Shown here one piece after another: positions 51,557 through 60,354 of a stretch of 64,000 nucleotides of DNA (position 1 is its first letter; each line of letters begins with the position of its first letter). This DNA is from RGIG3528 sp964653855 (GTDB lineage Bacteria > Bacillota > Clostridia > Lachnospirales > Lachnospiraceae). A model generated the notes under the pieces. The model saw nothing but the letters and a program-made list of their open reading frames with translations. It was not told the origin of the DNA and did no database searches. Both the position numbers and the translations under genes were made by a program. Where the stretch lies: NCBI GenBank assembly GCA_964653855.1, contig CAZZFV010000002.1, forward strand, positions 15,676-79,675. Direction: 5' to 3'.

Positions 51557-53614
51557 ATGAAAAAAATATATACAATCGCACTTTTATTGTCCCTATGCCT
51601 GATTGCGGGATGCAACAAAAGCATATCCGACACGGATTATGAAAAAAATTCATCGCTTGATGCCTCCGCCGAAATTACAAAATCCGACGATCAAATTGCG
51701 AATAACGACGCCGGAAAACAAATTCCCGGAGCTTCAGTCACTCCCGATGCTCCCATTACTTCCGAAATTACCGTTACACCCGGCATTATCGTAACTTCCA
51801 CCCCTTCCGTAACCCCCACCTCTTCCGTAACCCCCACCCCCGTCACTTCCGACACTGAGCTCATTTTTTCCGCAGAAAGCGGAATATATGAATCGGAATT
51901 TTGTCTTACATTGTCAAACAACAAAAACGAAAGCATCTATTACACCTTGGACGGCTCAGATCCCGCGACAAGCGACACAAGAATTCTTTATACATCACCT
52001 ATTGCGATAACAAAACGTGACAACGATAAAAATGTCATTGCCGCTGTCGATCCGCTTAACTTTTCCGGAAATTACAACAAATATAACAGTAATACCAAAA
52101 CTTTCTCCGCAACCGTTTCCGTTCCGGAAGACAATGCTGTCGACAAAATCACCGTTGTCCGTGCGGTTTCCGTTGACGACAACGGAATTTATTCAAAATG
52201 CTTCACAAGCACATTCTTTATCGGTAATGCAGAAGATCACATACCGGGGCTTTCCGAATATGAAAAATCCGGAAAATCACTTTTTGTGATCAGCATATCG
52301 ATGAATTTTGACGACCTTTTTGACAGCAAAACGGGAATTTATGTAAAAGGTGACATTTGGGAACAGGAATTTCTCGCAGCGTTAAGCAATAACACGAAAA
52401 TTAACGACGAGTCCGCACGCACGTTTGACGGAAATTATAAGCAGCGCGGCAGGGAATGGGAAAGAGAATGCCACGTCGACATGTTTGAAATGTCCGTATC
52501 CGACACAACACTTGTTCTTTCACAGGACGCAGGAATCAGAATACAGGGAAATTATTCCCGCTCGGATCTTCAAAAAGGCCTAAGGCTTTTTGCGAGAAAA
52601 GATTACGGAAAAAAGCGTTTCAACTATCCTGTTTTCGGAAACGACAAGGATGTGACAAGCTTTAAAACACTTGTACTCAGAGCCGGCGGAAATTGCGCAA
52701 TGAACGCAAAATTCAACGACACCTATTGGCAGACGATCGCAAAAGACATGGATGTCGCAACAAAATATTCGCGTCCGTGCGTTGTGTATTTAAACGGTGA
52801 ATATTTTGGGCTCTATGTCCTTGAAGAAGACTATTCCGAACATTATTTTGAGGATCATTACGGTGTAAAAGCCGAAGATGTCGTGATTTATAAGGGTGAC
52901 GCAGAAAAATACGAAAAGAAATATTACCTCGATGAAGGGACGCTTCCCGAGGGCGTTACCGACGAAGGATATTTTTACACGGAGCTTTTTGAATTTTTTG
53001 ATACACACAAGAATCTGAAAAGCGACACAGACCTCGCGGAATTTTCTGCGCTTGTGGATATTGACAGCGTAATGGATTATTTTCTTGCTGAAGTATGGAT
53101 AAACAACAAATGGGACTGGCCCGGCAAAAACTGGTCAATGTGGAAAACCGTGACAAACGACGGCACAGAATACGGTGACGGACGCTGGAGATTTATGTTT
53201 TACGACATGGAATTCGGCGGAATAAGCGGAAAAAGCGATATAAATACAAATACCGTAAAAGAAGACAATTATGTTAAGAACGGATTGCTCAACAAAAACA
53301 CAAACAACCCGGCGGTGTTATGCTATGCATATCTTATGACAAACGAGAATTTTAAAAATGAATTTATAACACGGCTTCAGGATCTCGGGAAAGAAAATTT
53401 TGCCTCTTCCAACCTTAACGCCGTGCTTACGGAATACGTCAACGACTATTCTCCGTTTTATGAGCAGTTTTTTGCGAGATACCCCGGCACCGGCTCCTAC
53501 GACAACACAATGAACGGCGGTTACGCTTCCGTAAAATGTTTGCGCGAATTTATAAACGGACGAGCGGGAGCAATCAAGTCGATTACGGACTGGATAAAGA
53601 AGAATGCGTCGTAA
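51557..53614 (+). CDS. CotH-kinase-family lipoprotein with chitobiase-like domain
   Basis: A 685-residue exported lipoprotein: lipobox IAGC (Cys19), Thr/Pro/Val-rich linker (about 60-98), a chitobiase/hexosaminidase C-terminal-like beta domain (YYTLDGSDPATSDTRILYTSPI), then a CotH domain: GIRIQGNYSRSD, KTLVLRAGGN, YLNGEYFGLYVLEEDY, and WRFMFYDMEFGG. CotH proteins are atypical kinases that phosphorylate spore-coat or cell-surface proteins; related domains occur in fibre-degrading Clostridia. The ATG at 51557 follows GGGGTGA. A surface role beside the GH5 gene is plausible but unproven. Confidence 0.88.
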   Translation: MKKIYTIALLLSLCLIAGCNKSISDTDYEKNSSLDASAEITKSDDQIANNDAGKQIPGASVTPDAPITSEITVTPGIIVTSTPSVTPTSSVTPTPVTSDTELIFSAESGIYESEFCLTLSNNKNESIYYTLDGSDPATSDTRILYTSPIAITKRDNDKNVIAAVDPLNFSGNYNKYNSNTKTFSATVSVPEDNAVDKITVVRAVSVDDNGIYSKCFTSTFFIGNAEDHIPGLSEYEKSGKSLFVISISMNFDDLFDSKTGIYVKGDIWEQEFLAALSNNTKINDESARTFDGNYKQRGREWERECHVDMFEMSVSDTTLVLSQDAGIRIQGNYSRSDLQKGLRLFARKDYGKKRFNYPVFGNDKDVTSFKTLVLRAGGNCAMNAKFNDTYWQTIAKDMDVATKYSRPCVVYLNGEYFGLYVLEEDYSEHYFEDHYGVKAEDVVIYKGDAEKYEKKYYLDEGTLPEGVTDEGYFYTELFEFFDTHKNLKSDTDLAEFSALVDIDSVMDYFLAEVWINNKWDWPGKNWSMWKTVTNDGTEYGDGRWRFMFYDMEFGGISGKSDINTNTVKEDNYVKNGLLNKNTNNPAVLCYAYLMTNENFKNEFITRLQDLGKENFASSNLNAVLTEYVNDYSPFYEQFFARYPGTGSYDNTMNGGYASVKCLREFINGRAGAIKSITDWIKKNAS

Positions 53615-53711
53615 ATATATACAATCTTTATATTTGCCTAAACACTCATATTGATTTACAATTACAAAAGTGCAAACATATTGCATAAATATTAAATATT
53701 GGGGGTACAAT

Positions 53712-55052
53712 ATGAACGGAAACAAAAAAAATCCTTTCCTCTTTTGGTTCCTTGTGTGGGGACTCGGCATTGCGGGGCAAATATGCTGGAACATGGAAAA
53801 TCAGTGGTTCAACACGTTCGTCTACGCAAAAATCGCGAAAGACCCGACAATCATCTCATGGATGGTGGGAATAAGCGCATGCGCAACCACCATTTCCACA
53901 TTTTTGTTCGGATGTGTGTCCGACCGCACGGGTAAACGAAAAATTTTCGTATCCGTCGGCTACATAATGTGGGGAATTTTCACGATTCTTTTCGGTCTCA
54001 CCGAATTTATCACTAAGGGCGAAATCACAAACGATATGAAACTCATCATGACCGCCGGCTTTGCGGTCGTAAGCGCCGACATGATAATGAGCTTCTTCGG
54101 TTCGATGGGCAACGACATAGGCTTTAACGCATGGATAAACGACCACATGACCGATTCAAACCGCGGCGCTCTCGGCGGAGCACTCGCAACACAGCCGATA
54201 ATCGGCACAATTCTCGGAACGGTTGTGGGCGGCATGCTTGTGGGAAGCGACAACAATTACATGAGACTTTTCCTTGTGATGGGATTTATTGTAATATTCT
54301 TCGGAATCTTTTCGCTTGTCTTTATGAAGGACGCAGAATCCTTACGCCCGAGCATTCGCGGAAAATTCTTTGAACAATTCCTAAGCATTTTTAACGTAAA
54401 AAAATATCTCGAACTCAAAGAACTTGTGTGGGTAAACTTAACTCTTGCGGTTTACTTTATCGCGTTCAACATGTATTTTACGCACCTCGGAAATTACATG
54501 ATTTATTATCTCGGTTTTACCGCCGACATGATGGGATATATCGAAGGCGTGGGACTCGTTGCGGCAATGCTTCTTTGCATCCCGGCGACAAAATACCTAA
54601 ACCGCGGAATGGCACCGCTTCTCACATTTATTTCGATAATAGGAACATTTATAGGCGTCATGACGCTTGGTCTCTTTGTTCGTCCCACAAACGTAAACGT
54701 AAACACAATCTTAAATCCCGTGCTCTTAATCGGCGTGTTCTTTGTGGGAATGGGATATGTGCTCTTTTTGCAAAGCATTACGGTATGGAGCAAGCAGCTC
54801 TATCCCGAAAACGCACGCGGTCAGTTTGAAGGAATAAGAATTTTGTTCTTTGTACTTATCCCGATGATTGTTGCACCTCTCCTCTCAAATCCGATAATCA
54901 AGAAGAGCGGCGAATACATCGACGAAAACGGCTTTACGGCATATCTGCCCACACATGTTTTGTTCCTCGTAAGCGGAATAATCGTTGTGCTTACATTTAT
55001 TCCTCTTTACTTTGCAACAAAATACAGAAACGAGAAATTGAGAAGAAAATAA
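53712..55052 (+). CDS. MFS sugar-type transporter
   Basis: A 446-residue, 12-helix permease of the major facilitator superfamily. GCVSDRTGKRKIFVSVGY is the loop 2-3 signature. The opening FLFWFLVWGLGIAGQICWNMENQWFN is shared with Clostridial carbohydrate MFS transporters. ATG at 53712 follows GGGGG; longer starts are unsupported. It stands alone between the CotH gene and a terminator; the substrate is unknown. Confidence 0.85.
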   Translation: MNGNKKNPFLFWFLVWGLGIAGQICWNMENQWFNTFVYAKIAKDPTIISWMVGISACATTISTFLFGCVSDRTGKRKIFVSVGYIMWGIFTILFGLTEFITKGEITNDMKLIMTAGFAVVSADMIMSFFGSMGNDIGFNAWINDHMTDSNRGALGGALATQPIIGTILGTVVGGMLVGSDNNYMRLFLVMGFIVIFFGIFSLVFMKDAESLRPSIRGKFFEQFLSIFNVKKYLELKELVWVNLTLAVYFIAFNMYFTHLGNYMIYYLGFTADMMGYIEGVGLVAAMLLCIPATKYLNRGMAPLLTFISIIGTFIGVMTLGLFVRPTNVNVNTILNPVLLIGVFFVGMGYVLFLQSITVWSKQLYPENARGQFEGIRILFFVLIPMIVAPLLSNPIIKKSGEYIDENGFTAYLPTHVLFLVSGIIVVLTFIPLYFATKYRNEKLRRK

Positions 55053-55170
55053 CATGCATTATCGGCAGCGGCATGGGCAGTCATTTTGAGTGCAGCAGGC
55101 TTTAACACAGCTTATGCTACGGCTTGTTTGAATTATGACAAAATGTGTAACAAAAATACCGGACTTAAAT
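55053..55170 (+). other. Gene-free stretch with a short open frame after the MFS gene
   Basis: The MFS frame stays open for 39 codons after its TAA, ending with TAG at 55168-55170. The encoded tail contains SAAGFNTAYATACLNYDK followed by MCNKNTGLK. There is no ATG with a ribosome site, only a TTG at 55105. It may be a decayed small gene or chance. Confidence 0.25.
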
Positions 55171-55186
55171 AGGCCCGGTATTTTTG
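55153..55186 (+). terminator. Terminator after the MFS gene
   Basis: AAAAATACCGG / CCGGTATTTTT, an 11-base perfect stem with a 12-base loop; the 3' arm itself ends in five T. Confidence 0.82.
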
Positions 55187-55209
55187 GCAATGTCATGTAG
55201 GTTGAAGAA

Positions 55210-55238
55210 TTGACATTTTTTAATTTTGTGGATACAAT
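55210..55238 (+). promoter_or_regulatory. Promoter of the nucleotidase gene
   Basis: TTGACA (55210-55215), 17 bases, TACAAT (55233-55238). This leaves a leader of about 108 bases before the ATG at 55353. I saw no recognisable riboswitch in it, only a small GTGT/ACAC hairpin. Confidence 0.7.
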
Positions 55239-55352
55239 ACGGTTAATTTTTCCTCAGGCCTCTGTAGCATCGGTGGGTGTTATATGCACACTTGGGGGTG
55301 TTCTGTCTGTAAGGGAACTTTGCAATATACGAAACGGGTAAGGGAGACAAAC

Positions 55353-55964
55353 ATGAATATATATATAGATTTTGATGATGTAATATGCGAAACGGCAAAA
55401 AAAATCAGTGATATAGCAAAAGAACTTTTCGGAATTGATTTGCCTTACAGGGAGATTCAATTTTTTAATCTCAAAAAAACATTCGATCTTGATGACGAAC
55501 AATACGAAATATTGATGGAGCATGCGCATTTTCCGGAAACTCTTTTGAGGTATGAGGAGACTTTAGGCGCTTCCGAAACAATCAATAAGTGGATAAATTT
55601 GGGACACGACGTAAAAATTATTACGGGAAGACCTTTTAATTCGTATGAACCGTCACGTGAGTGGCTTGATAGGCATAATTTGAATGCGGTTCCGCTTTTT
55701 TGCGTCGATAAATACGGACGTGAAAAGGAGGCTCACGGGTTCGCATTCAATATGACTCTTGCCGAATTATACAAAATGCATTTTGATTTTGCCGTGGAAG
55801 ATTCGCCTGCCGCATTTGAGCATGTATTGCATTTCGATAATTGCAGGGTGGCTGTTTTTAACCGCCCGTGGAATTTGAATGCACCGCTTCCGAATTCAAA
55901 TTTCACAAGATGCGAGGGTTGGAAGGAAGTAGACGAGTTTTTGAACCGCTGTACAGGAAAGTGA
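55353..55964 (+). CDS. HAD-superfamily 5'(3')-deoxyribonucleotidase-like protein
   Basis: A 203-residue cytosolic phosphatase of the NT5C type. Motif I is IYIDFDDVICETA (DxDD), motif II ITGRPFNSYEPSREWLDRHN, and motif IV FAVEDSPAAFEH. Homologues dephosphorylate deoxynucleotides or other small phosphates; the substrate here is unknown. ATG at 55353 with GGGAG upstream; the longer ORF start at 55284 is inside the leader. It ends six bases before the convergent toxin gene. Confidence 0.85.
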   Translation: MNIYIDFDDVICETAKKISDIAKELFGIDLPYREIQFFNLKKTFDLDDEQYEILMEHAHFPETLLRYEETLGASETINKWINLGHDVKIITGRPFNSYEPSREWLDRHNLNAVPLFCVDKYGREKEAHGFAFNMTLAELYKMHFDFAVEDSPAAFEHVLHFDNCRVAVFNRPWNLNAPLPNSNFTRCEGWKEVDEFLNRCTGK

Positions 55965-55970
55965 TTTTTT

Positions 55971-56345
55971 TTATTCATTTTCCAAAATCCACGCCAAGAT
56001 GTCTTCATACTTCATTTCTCCGGCGGCGGTTGAAAGCCCGACTCGAATCACATCTTCGTTTGTAGGCCGGATCTTAATTCCGTTTGTTTCTAAAAAAGTA
56101 AGAAGAACGTACATACCTATACGCTTGTTTCCGTCGACAAATGCGCGATTTGAAATCAATGCGTATCCTATACGCGCCGCCTTTTCTTCCTTTGTCGGAT
56201 ATAATTCATTTCCGTCAAAAGTTTGAAATGCCGATTCAAGTGCGCTGTCAAGAAGATTGATATCTCTTAAAGAGGGATCTCCGCCGGTAGTCTGTGAAAT
56301 AATCTGATGAAGAAGCAACACTTTCTCTTTACTGAATTTAATCAT
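55971..56345 (-). CDS. Doc (death-on-curing) toxin homologue with altered Fic motif
   Basis: A 124-residue Fic-fold protein. The Doc-type motif, normally HxFxxGNKR, reads RAFVDGNKRIG: the catalytic histidine is Arg (codon CGC, one transition from CAC). The rest of the fold is intact, for example SLRDINLLDSALESAFQTFDG and YPTKEEKAARIGYALISN. Active Doc phosphorylates EF-Tu and stops translation; this version is predicted to be inactive or attenuated. The start overlaps the antitoxin stop (ATGA-type), giving a coupled pair. Confidence 0.9.
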   Translation of the reverse strand: MIKFSKEKVLLLHQIISQTTGGDPSLRDINLLDSALESAFQTFDGNELYPTKEEKAARIGYALISNRAFVDGNKRIGMYVLLTFLETNGIKIRPTNEDVIRVGLSTAAGEMKYEDILAWILENE

Positions 56346-56584
56346 TTTGCCAACTCCTCAAATGCCTTTCGATACTCTTTTAAAATACGCGCCGCAACAA
56401 AATCGATTTTTTCGTCATCGGTCATTTCTATTTCTGAATCTTGTTCGATATCGATCAATTTATATTTCGGTTTGTTATTTTTAAAAATTATTACGGTACC
56501 GAGTTTGTCGACAGTTCTTGCAACACGTGAAAAGTTTTGATTGGCTTCCGAAACGGAAACAATTTGATTAGTGTTAATATTCAT
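56342..56584 (-). CDS. Phd/YefM-family antitoxin
   Basis: An 80-residue protein. The N-terminal SVSEANQNFSRVARTVDKLG followed by VIIFKNNKPKYKLIDIE is the Phd DNA-binding fold; the acidic C-terminus (MTDDEKIDFVAARILKEY) would bind the toxin. GAGGTGAT precedes the ATG. It is the first gene of the toxin-antitoxin pair and probably autoregulates through the dyad upstream. Confidence 0.9.
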   Translation of the reverse strand: MNINTNQIVSVSEANQNFSRVARTVDKLGTVIIFKNNKPKYKLIDIEQDSEIEMTDDEKIDFVAARILKEYRKAFEELAK

Positions 56585-56616
56585 TGTATCACCTCACAAA
56601 AATCTTATGCACAAAT

Positions 56617-56656
56617 ATTATACTCAAAAATTAGGTTATTTTCGACCTAAATTTTT
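56617..56656 (-). promoter_or_regulatory. Promoter and dyad operator of the toxin-antitoxin pair
   Basis: Minus strand TATAAT (56617-56622) with TCGAAA 17 bases upstream (56640-56645). An inverted repeat TTAGGT...ACCTAA (56631-56650), extended by A/T flanks to 56626-56656, covers the spacer and -35, a common layout for Phd-type autoregulation. Confidence 0.6.
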
Positions 56657-56774
56657 AAATAACGTGGAGAACCGATATATATGAATAAAAGTCTATGATT
56701 TGATCAAAGCATACAATCTGCACAAAAAAAGGCTTAAGTGCAGATTTTTTTTGTAAAAAAATACCAAAACAACC

Positions 56775-56844
56775 TTGACATGTAAATTTGACGGTGCTAC
56801 CATATATTTACGCAACCGATTGCGCAACAGTTGCGCAATCGGTT
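56775..56844 (+). promoter_or_regulatory. Promoter-operator region in front of the ricin-lectin remnant
   Basis: TTGACA (56775-56780) and TATATT (56803-56808) are 22 bases apart, longer than ideal. Directly downstream a perfect 15+1+15 inverted repeat covers 56814-56844. It contains two CG-centred TTGCGCAA palindromes (56820-56827, 56831-56838) flanked by AACCGA and TCGGTT. This is a LacI-type operator array; no LacI gene is next to it. Confidence 0.6.
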
Positions 56845-56866
56845 AGCCGAGACAAGGAGGAGACAT

Positions 56867-57359
56867 ATGAAAAAATTATTGCGGAAATACAAGTAAGACG
56901 TCTTCGGGAAATTCAAGTTTGGACGGAACGTATTATATAAAAAGTTATTTCAGTAATTTGTATCTCGATGTTGCAAACGGTTCGGCTTCAAATAACGCAA
57001 ATATACAGCAATACAGTTTTTTGGGAACCGATAGGCAAAAATTTAAACTTGTAAAAGGGAGTGACGGTTATTATACAATATATACGGGTGCTTCCGGATA
57101 TTCAAAGGTTGTTGACGTGGCCAAGAAAAGTACGGCTGACGGAGCAAATATTTTGCAATATGCTTATAAAGGAACAACAAATCAAAAATTTGAAATTGCG
57201 GAAGTGAAAAGTGGTGTATACGCGATTAAGACAAGAATTACTAACGGAGCTTCGTGTCCGGATGTATACGGCCGGAGCACGGCAAACGGCGGAAATATAG
57301 CTCAGTATACTTATTGGGGCGGAGATTGTCAGCTTTGGTATCTTGAAAAAATAAATTAA
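56867..57359 (+). pseudogene. Frameshifted remnant of a ricin-type (CBM13-like) lectin domain protein
   Basis: A strong ribosome site (AAGGAGGAG) and ATG at 56867 lead after nine codons into a stop. The second frame then runs CGNTSKTSSGNSS linker into a beta-trefoil lectin with three QxF/QxW-type repeats (DRQKFKL, TNQKFEI, DCQLWYL) to 57359. Removing one A from the six-A run after the ATG joins both into one frame of about 163 residues. Even so there is no signal peptide or catalytic domain, so most of a secreted enzyme seems lost. A TTG start at 56919 has no ribosome site. GH53 follows after 17 bases. Confidence 0.7.
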
Positions 57360-57376
57360 AAAAGGGGAAAAGTGTT

Positions 57377-59203
57377 ATGAAAGTAAAATTTAAGGTAATT
57401 TCTTTGATTATGACATTTGTGTTTGCGATATCCGTATTTTCGGGATGCGGTTCGGAAAAAGAATTTTCGTTTTCGTATCCGACTGAGGCTGAAGATTCGG
57501 AAGTTTATGTTGAGGCAATACCGGATATTACGGACGATTTTGTGAGGGGAATGGACGCATCCGCGGTTAAATCACTCGAAAACAGCGGAGTAAAGTATTA
57601 CGGATTTGACGGAAAAGAACAGGATGTGTATAAGACACTTGCGGAAAGCGGTGTGAATTCGATAAGATTGCGTGTTTGGAACGATCCGTACGATGAAAAC
57701 GGAAACGGTTACGGCGGCGGAAATTGCGACGTGGATACGGCAATAGAGCTTGGTGGACGTGCAACGAAATACGGAATGAAGGTTTGCATAGATTTTCATT
57801 ATTCGGATTTCTGGGCCGATCCCAAGCGCCAGCATGCTCCGAAGGCATGGGAAGGAATGACCGTGTCCGAAAAATGTGACGCACTTTATGATTTTACGTG
57901 CGAAAGTCTTACAAAGATGCTTGACGCCGGGCTTGACATAAGCATGGTTCAGATCGGAAACGAAATAAACTACGGAATGTCGGGCGTCACAAACACGGAC
58001 GATAAGATTCTTCTTTTGAAATCGGGTTCAAAAGCGGTAAGAGAGATATCCGCAAAGTACAATAAGGATATCAAGGTTGCGGTGCATTTTACCAAAATCG
58101 ATCAGACAAACGGCATAAACAAAATCGCAAAGAAACTGGAAGAATCCGAGCTTGACTATGACGTTTTCGGACTTTCGTATTATACGTTTTGGGACGGAAC
58201 GATCGAAAATATGCAAAATGTCGTTTATATGCTGAAAAACACATATAAAAAAGAAGTAATGATAGTTGAAACGTCTTATGCGTATACAATGTCGGACGGT
58301 GACGGAAACGACAACAATTTTAAGAGCGAATCGGATATCGTTGAAGGTTATGTGCCGTCGGTTCAAAGTCAGGCGAGCATGATAAGAGATGTCATTGCCG
58401 CAGCCTTGTCGGCGGGAGCGAGCGGAGTTTATTACTGGGAAGGGACATGGATCCCCGTTGGACCCGCATCGGAAAAGGGCAACAATTCCGTTCTTTGGGA
58501 AAAGTACGGTTCCGGTTGGGCATCAAGCTATGCGTCGGATTATGACCCCGATGAGGCGGGGCTTTATTACGGCGGCTGTTCGTGGGACAACCAGGCTATG
58601 TTCGACCACACGGGGCATCCGCTTGAGTCGCTTAATGTATTTAAATATTTGAAATACGGCACGACCGAAGATTCGGCAAAATATAAATATACAAAGCGCG
58701 GACTGTTTGAATATACGGCACCGGAAACGGTCGCAGAAGAACCGGAATCCGAAAATTATGTAAAGAATGCAAGTTTTGAGTCGGACGATTATTCGATGTG
58801 GACCGTCACATACACAAGCACGAACAATCCGACTGACTTTTTCTTGAAGCCCGAGGATGCTTATGACGGGGACATGTCATTCCACTTCTTTACACCGGAT
58901 GAAGATGCGGAATTTGGCATTGAGCAAACGATTACGGGACTCGAAAACGGAACATATACGCTGTCTGCGTATGCACAGGGCGGAGATACTGATTCTTCTT
59001 CCATGTTTAAGCTTTACGCAATTACCGAAAGCGGCAAAAAGGAAAGCTTATATTCGCTTACAACATGGTGCGATTGGAAAAATCCGACCGTCAAGAATAT
59101 CGAAGTGACCGACGGAACCGTCACAATCGGCGTATACGGACGCACAAATAAGGGAAGCTGGGGAACGATTGATTTAATTAAACTTAATAAGGTTTCAGAG
59201 TAA
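57377..59203 (+). CDS. GH53 endo-beta-1,4-galactanase lipoprotein with C-terminal galactan-binding-like module
   Basis: A 608-residue secreted lipoprotein: lipobox FSGC (Cys24), then a GH53 barrel: FVRGMDASAVKSLE, NSIRLRVWNDPYDENGNGYG, CIDFHYSDFWADP, acid/base Glu in QIGNEINYG, nucleophile Glu in MIVETSYAYT. It cuts the beta-1,4-galactan side chains of pectin. The last about 150 residues (YVKNASFESDDYSMWTVTY to WGTIDLIKLN) resemble CBM61-type modules often found on galactanases. AAAGGGG precedes the ATG. It is probably transcribed from the operator region upstream of the remnant. Confidence 0.94.
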   Translation: MKVKFKVISLIMTFVFAISVFSGCGSEKEFSFSYPTEAEDSEVYVEAIPDITDDFVRGMDASAVKSLENSGVKYYGFDGKEQDVYKTLAESGVNSIRLRVWNDPYDENGNGYGGGNCDVDTAIELGGRATKYGMKVCIDFHYSDFWADPKRQHAPKAWEGMTVSEKCDALYDFTCESLTKMLDAGLDISMVQIGNEINYGMSGVTNTDDKILLLKSGSKAVREISAKYNKDIKVAVHFTKIDQTNGINKIAKKLEESELDYDVFGLSYYTFWDGTIENMQNVVYMLKNTYKKEVMIVETSYAYTMSDGDGNDNNFKSESDIVEGYVPSVQSQASMIRDVIAAALSAGASGVYYWEGTWIPVGPASEKGNNSVLWEKYGSGWASSYASDYDPDEAGLYYGGCSWDNQAMFDHTGHPLESLNVFKYLKYGTTEDSAKYKYTKRGLFEYTAPETVAEEPESENYVKNASFESDDYSMWTVTYTSTNNPTDFFLKPEDAYDGDMSFHFFTPDEDAEFGIEQTITGLENGTYTLSAYAQGGDTDSSSMFKLYAITESGKKESLYSLTTWCDWKNPTVKNIEVTDGTVTIGVYGRTNKGSWGTIDLIKLNKVSE

Positions 59204-59216
59204 TTTTGGATTTTTT

Positions 59217-59264
59217 ATGGTGGGAATTATTTCGGCTTCTGTAAGTCGGAATAATTCCCACCAT
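59217..59264. terminator. Long hairpin terminator after GH53
   Basis: ATGGTGGGAATTATT (59217-59231) pairs perfectly with 59250-59264, and the stem continues with wobble pairs to a CTGT loop, 22 pairs in all. The 5' flank is six T and the 3' flank ATTTTG. Confidence 0.8.
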
Positions 59265-59280
59265 ATTTTGTCGAACCGAC

Positions 59281-59529
59281 ATGAAATCTAATATTAAAAC
59301 AGACGACGGTCTCGACGTTGACCGTACAGAAGGCAGAAGTGCGGGTACAGACCTTTCGGGTAAAGAAACGATTAAAGCCAATATTTATTACGGTAATTCG
59401 GATTGGAGTATCGAAATTTGGTGTGACGGGGGTTTGTATTCTAAAAGTGCCCCCGAAAACAGCCATGATATATACAGAACTCGCATGATTCCGTTCTTTG
59501 TGGTAGAATTAAGCGGAAAATTTTATTGA
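59281..59529 (+). pseudogene. Fragment of the repeat module found in the surface protein and GH5
   Basis: An 82-codon frame without ribosome site. Residues about 31-54 (ANIYYGNSDWSIEIWCDGG) match the opening of the module in the 39975 protein (AYIMFADSNWSTQYWYDGN), but the YNEWV signature and the rest are missing. The sequence afterwards is unrelated. It is most likely a decayed gene piece. Confidence 0.5.
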
Positions 59530-59542
59530 AACGGGAGTAAAA

Positions 59543-60319
59543 ATGCTTATTTTCTTTTTGGTATGCTTCCTTGCGTCAATTATAGGCGCAATATGCGGAA
59601 TCGGCGGAGGCACAATAATAAAACCGGTGCTTGATGCAATAAGCGAGTATGATTCGGTAACGATAAGCTTTATGTCGGGAGTTACCGTGCTTTGCATGAC
59701 CATGTATAATGTTGCGAGAGAACTCATGGCGGGCGGCGGAAAAANNNNNNNNNNCCGCCGTATCGGAATCCCGCTTGGGGCGGGAAGCATTGCGGGCGGA
59801 ATAATCGGAAAAAGAATTCTTGATGTTTTAAACAAAGGTCTTGTGAGCACGGAAATAATCGGAAGAATTCAGGCGGCTTTTTTGTTTGCCTTGATATTTT
59901 TTACGCTCATTTATACGATTAACCAAAAAAAAATAAAAACAATTTCCGTAAAAAGTTCTTTTACGGGAGTTTTCATCGGACTTACGCTCGGAATAATGTC
60001 TGCTTTTCTGGGAGTCGGGATAGGCCCGCTCAATTTAATTATTTTGCAATTTTTCTATTCCGTCGACATTAAGGAGGCGGCGAAAAATTCGTTACTTATT
60101 ATATTTTTGTCGCAGACGGCAAGCCTTATCATGAGCATTGCGGGACATACGGCATTTTTTGACTACAGAATTTTGCTTATGGCTACGGGCGGAATACTTG
60201 GGGGAATTGTGGGCAGAAAAATTAATAAGAAGCTCACAAAAACGCAGGTTTCGTGGCTTTTTATGGGGCTTCTTGTGGGAATTATTTCGGTGAATGTGTA
60301 TAATATTGTTTTTCCGTGA
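59543..60319 (+). CDS. TauE/SafE-family membrane permease (interrupted by assembly gap)
   Basis: About 258 residues with seven to eight helices. The N-terminal GAICGIGGGTIIKPVLDAI and the second half GIMSAFLGVGIGPLNLIILQ are the duplicated TSUP signatures, as in sulfite or organosulfonate exporters. Ten N at 59745-59754 interrupt the frame around residues 68-71; the frame is open on both sides, so the gap length may be about right. The substrate is unknown. GGGAG precedes the ATG. Confidence 0.85.
   Translation: MLIFFLVCFLASIIGAICGIGGGTIIKPVLDAISEYDSVTISFMSGVTVLCMTMYNVARELMAGGGKXXXXRRIGIPLGAGSIAGGIIGKRILDVLNKGLVSTEIIGRIQAAFLFALIFFTLIYTINQKKIKTISVKSSFTGVFIGLTLGIMSAFLGVGIGPLNLIILQFFYSVDIKEAAKNSLLIIFLSQTASLIMSIAGHTAFFDYRILLMATGGILGGIVGRKINKKLTKTQVSWLFMGLLVGIISVNVYNIVFP
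59745..59754. other. Assembly gap (ten N)
   Basis: A run of ten N inside the TauE/SafE gene. The flanks are GC-rich (GGGCGGCGGA and CCGCCG) and partly complementary, so a hairpin probably broke the assembly. The true length is uncertain. Confidence 0.99.
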
Positions 60320-60354
60320 TTATAGAAGCAATTACGGAAAAAAGAGCCACACTC

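Noticed and set aside
60309..60342. Terminator between the TauE/SafE and ApbE genes
   Set aside because: TTTTTCCGT and ACGGAAAAA pair, but the T-tract is on the wrong side of the stem for either transcript.
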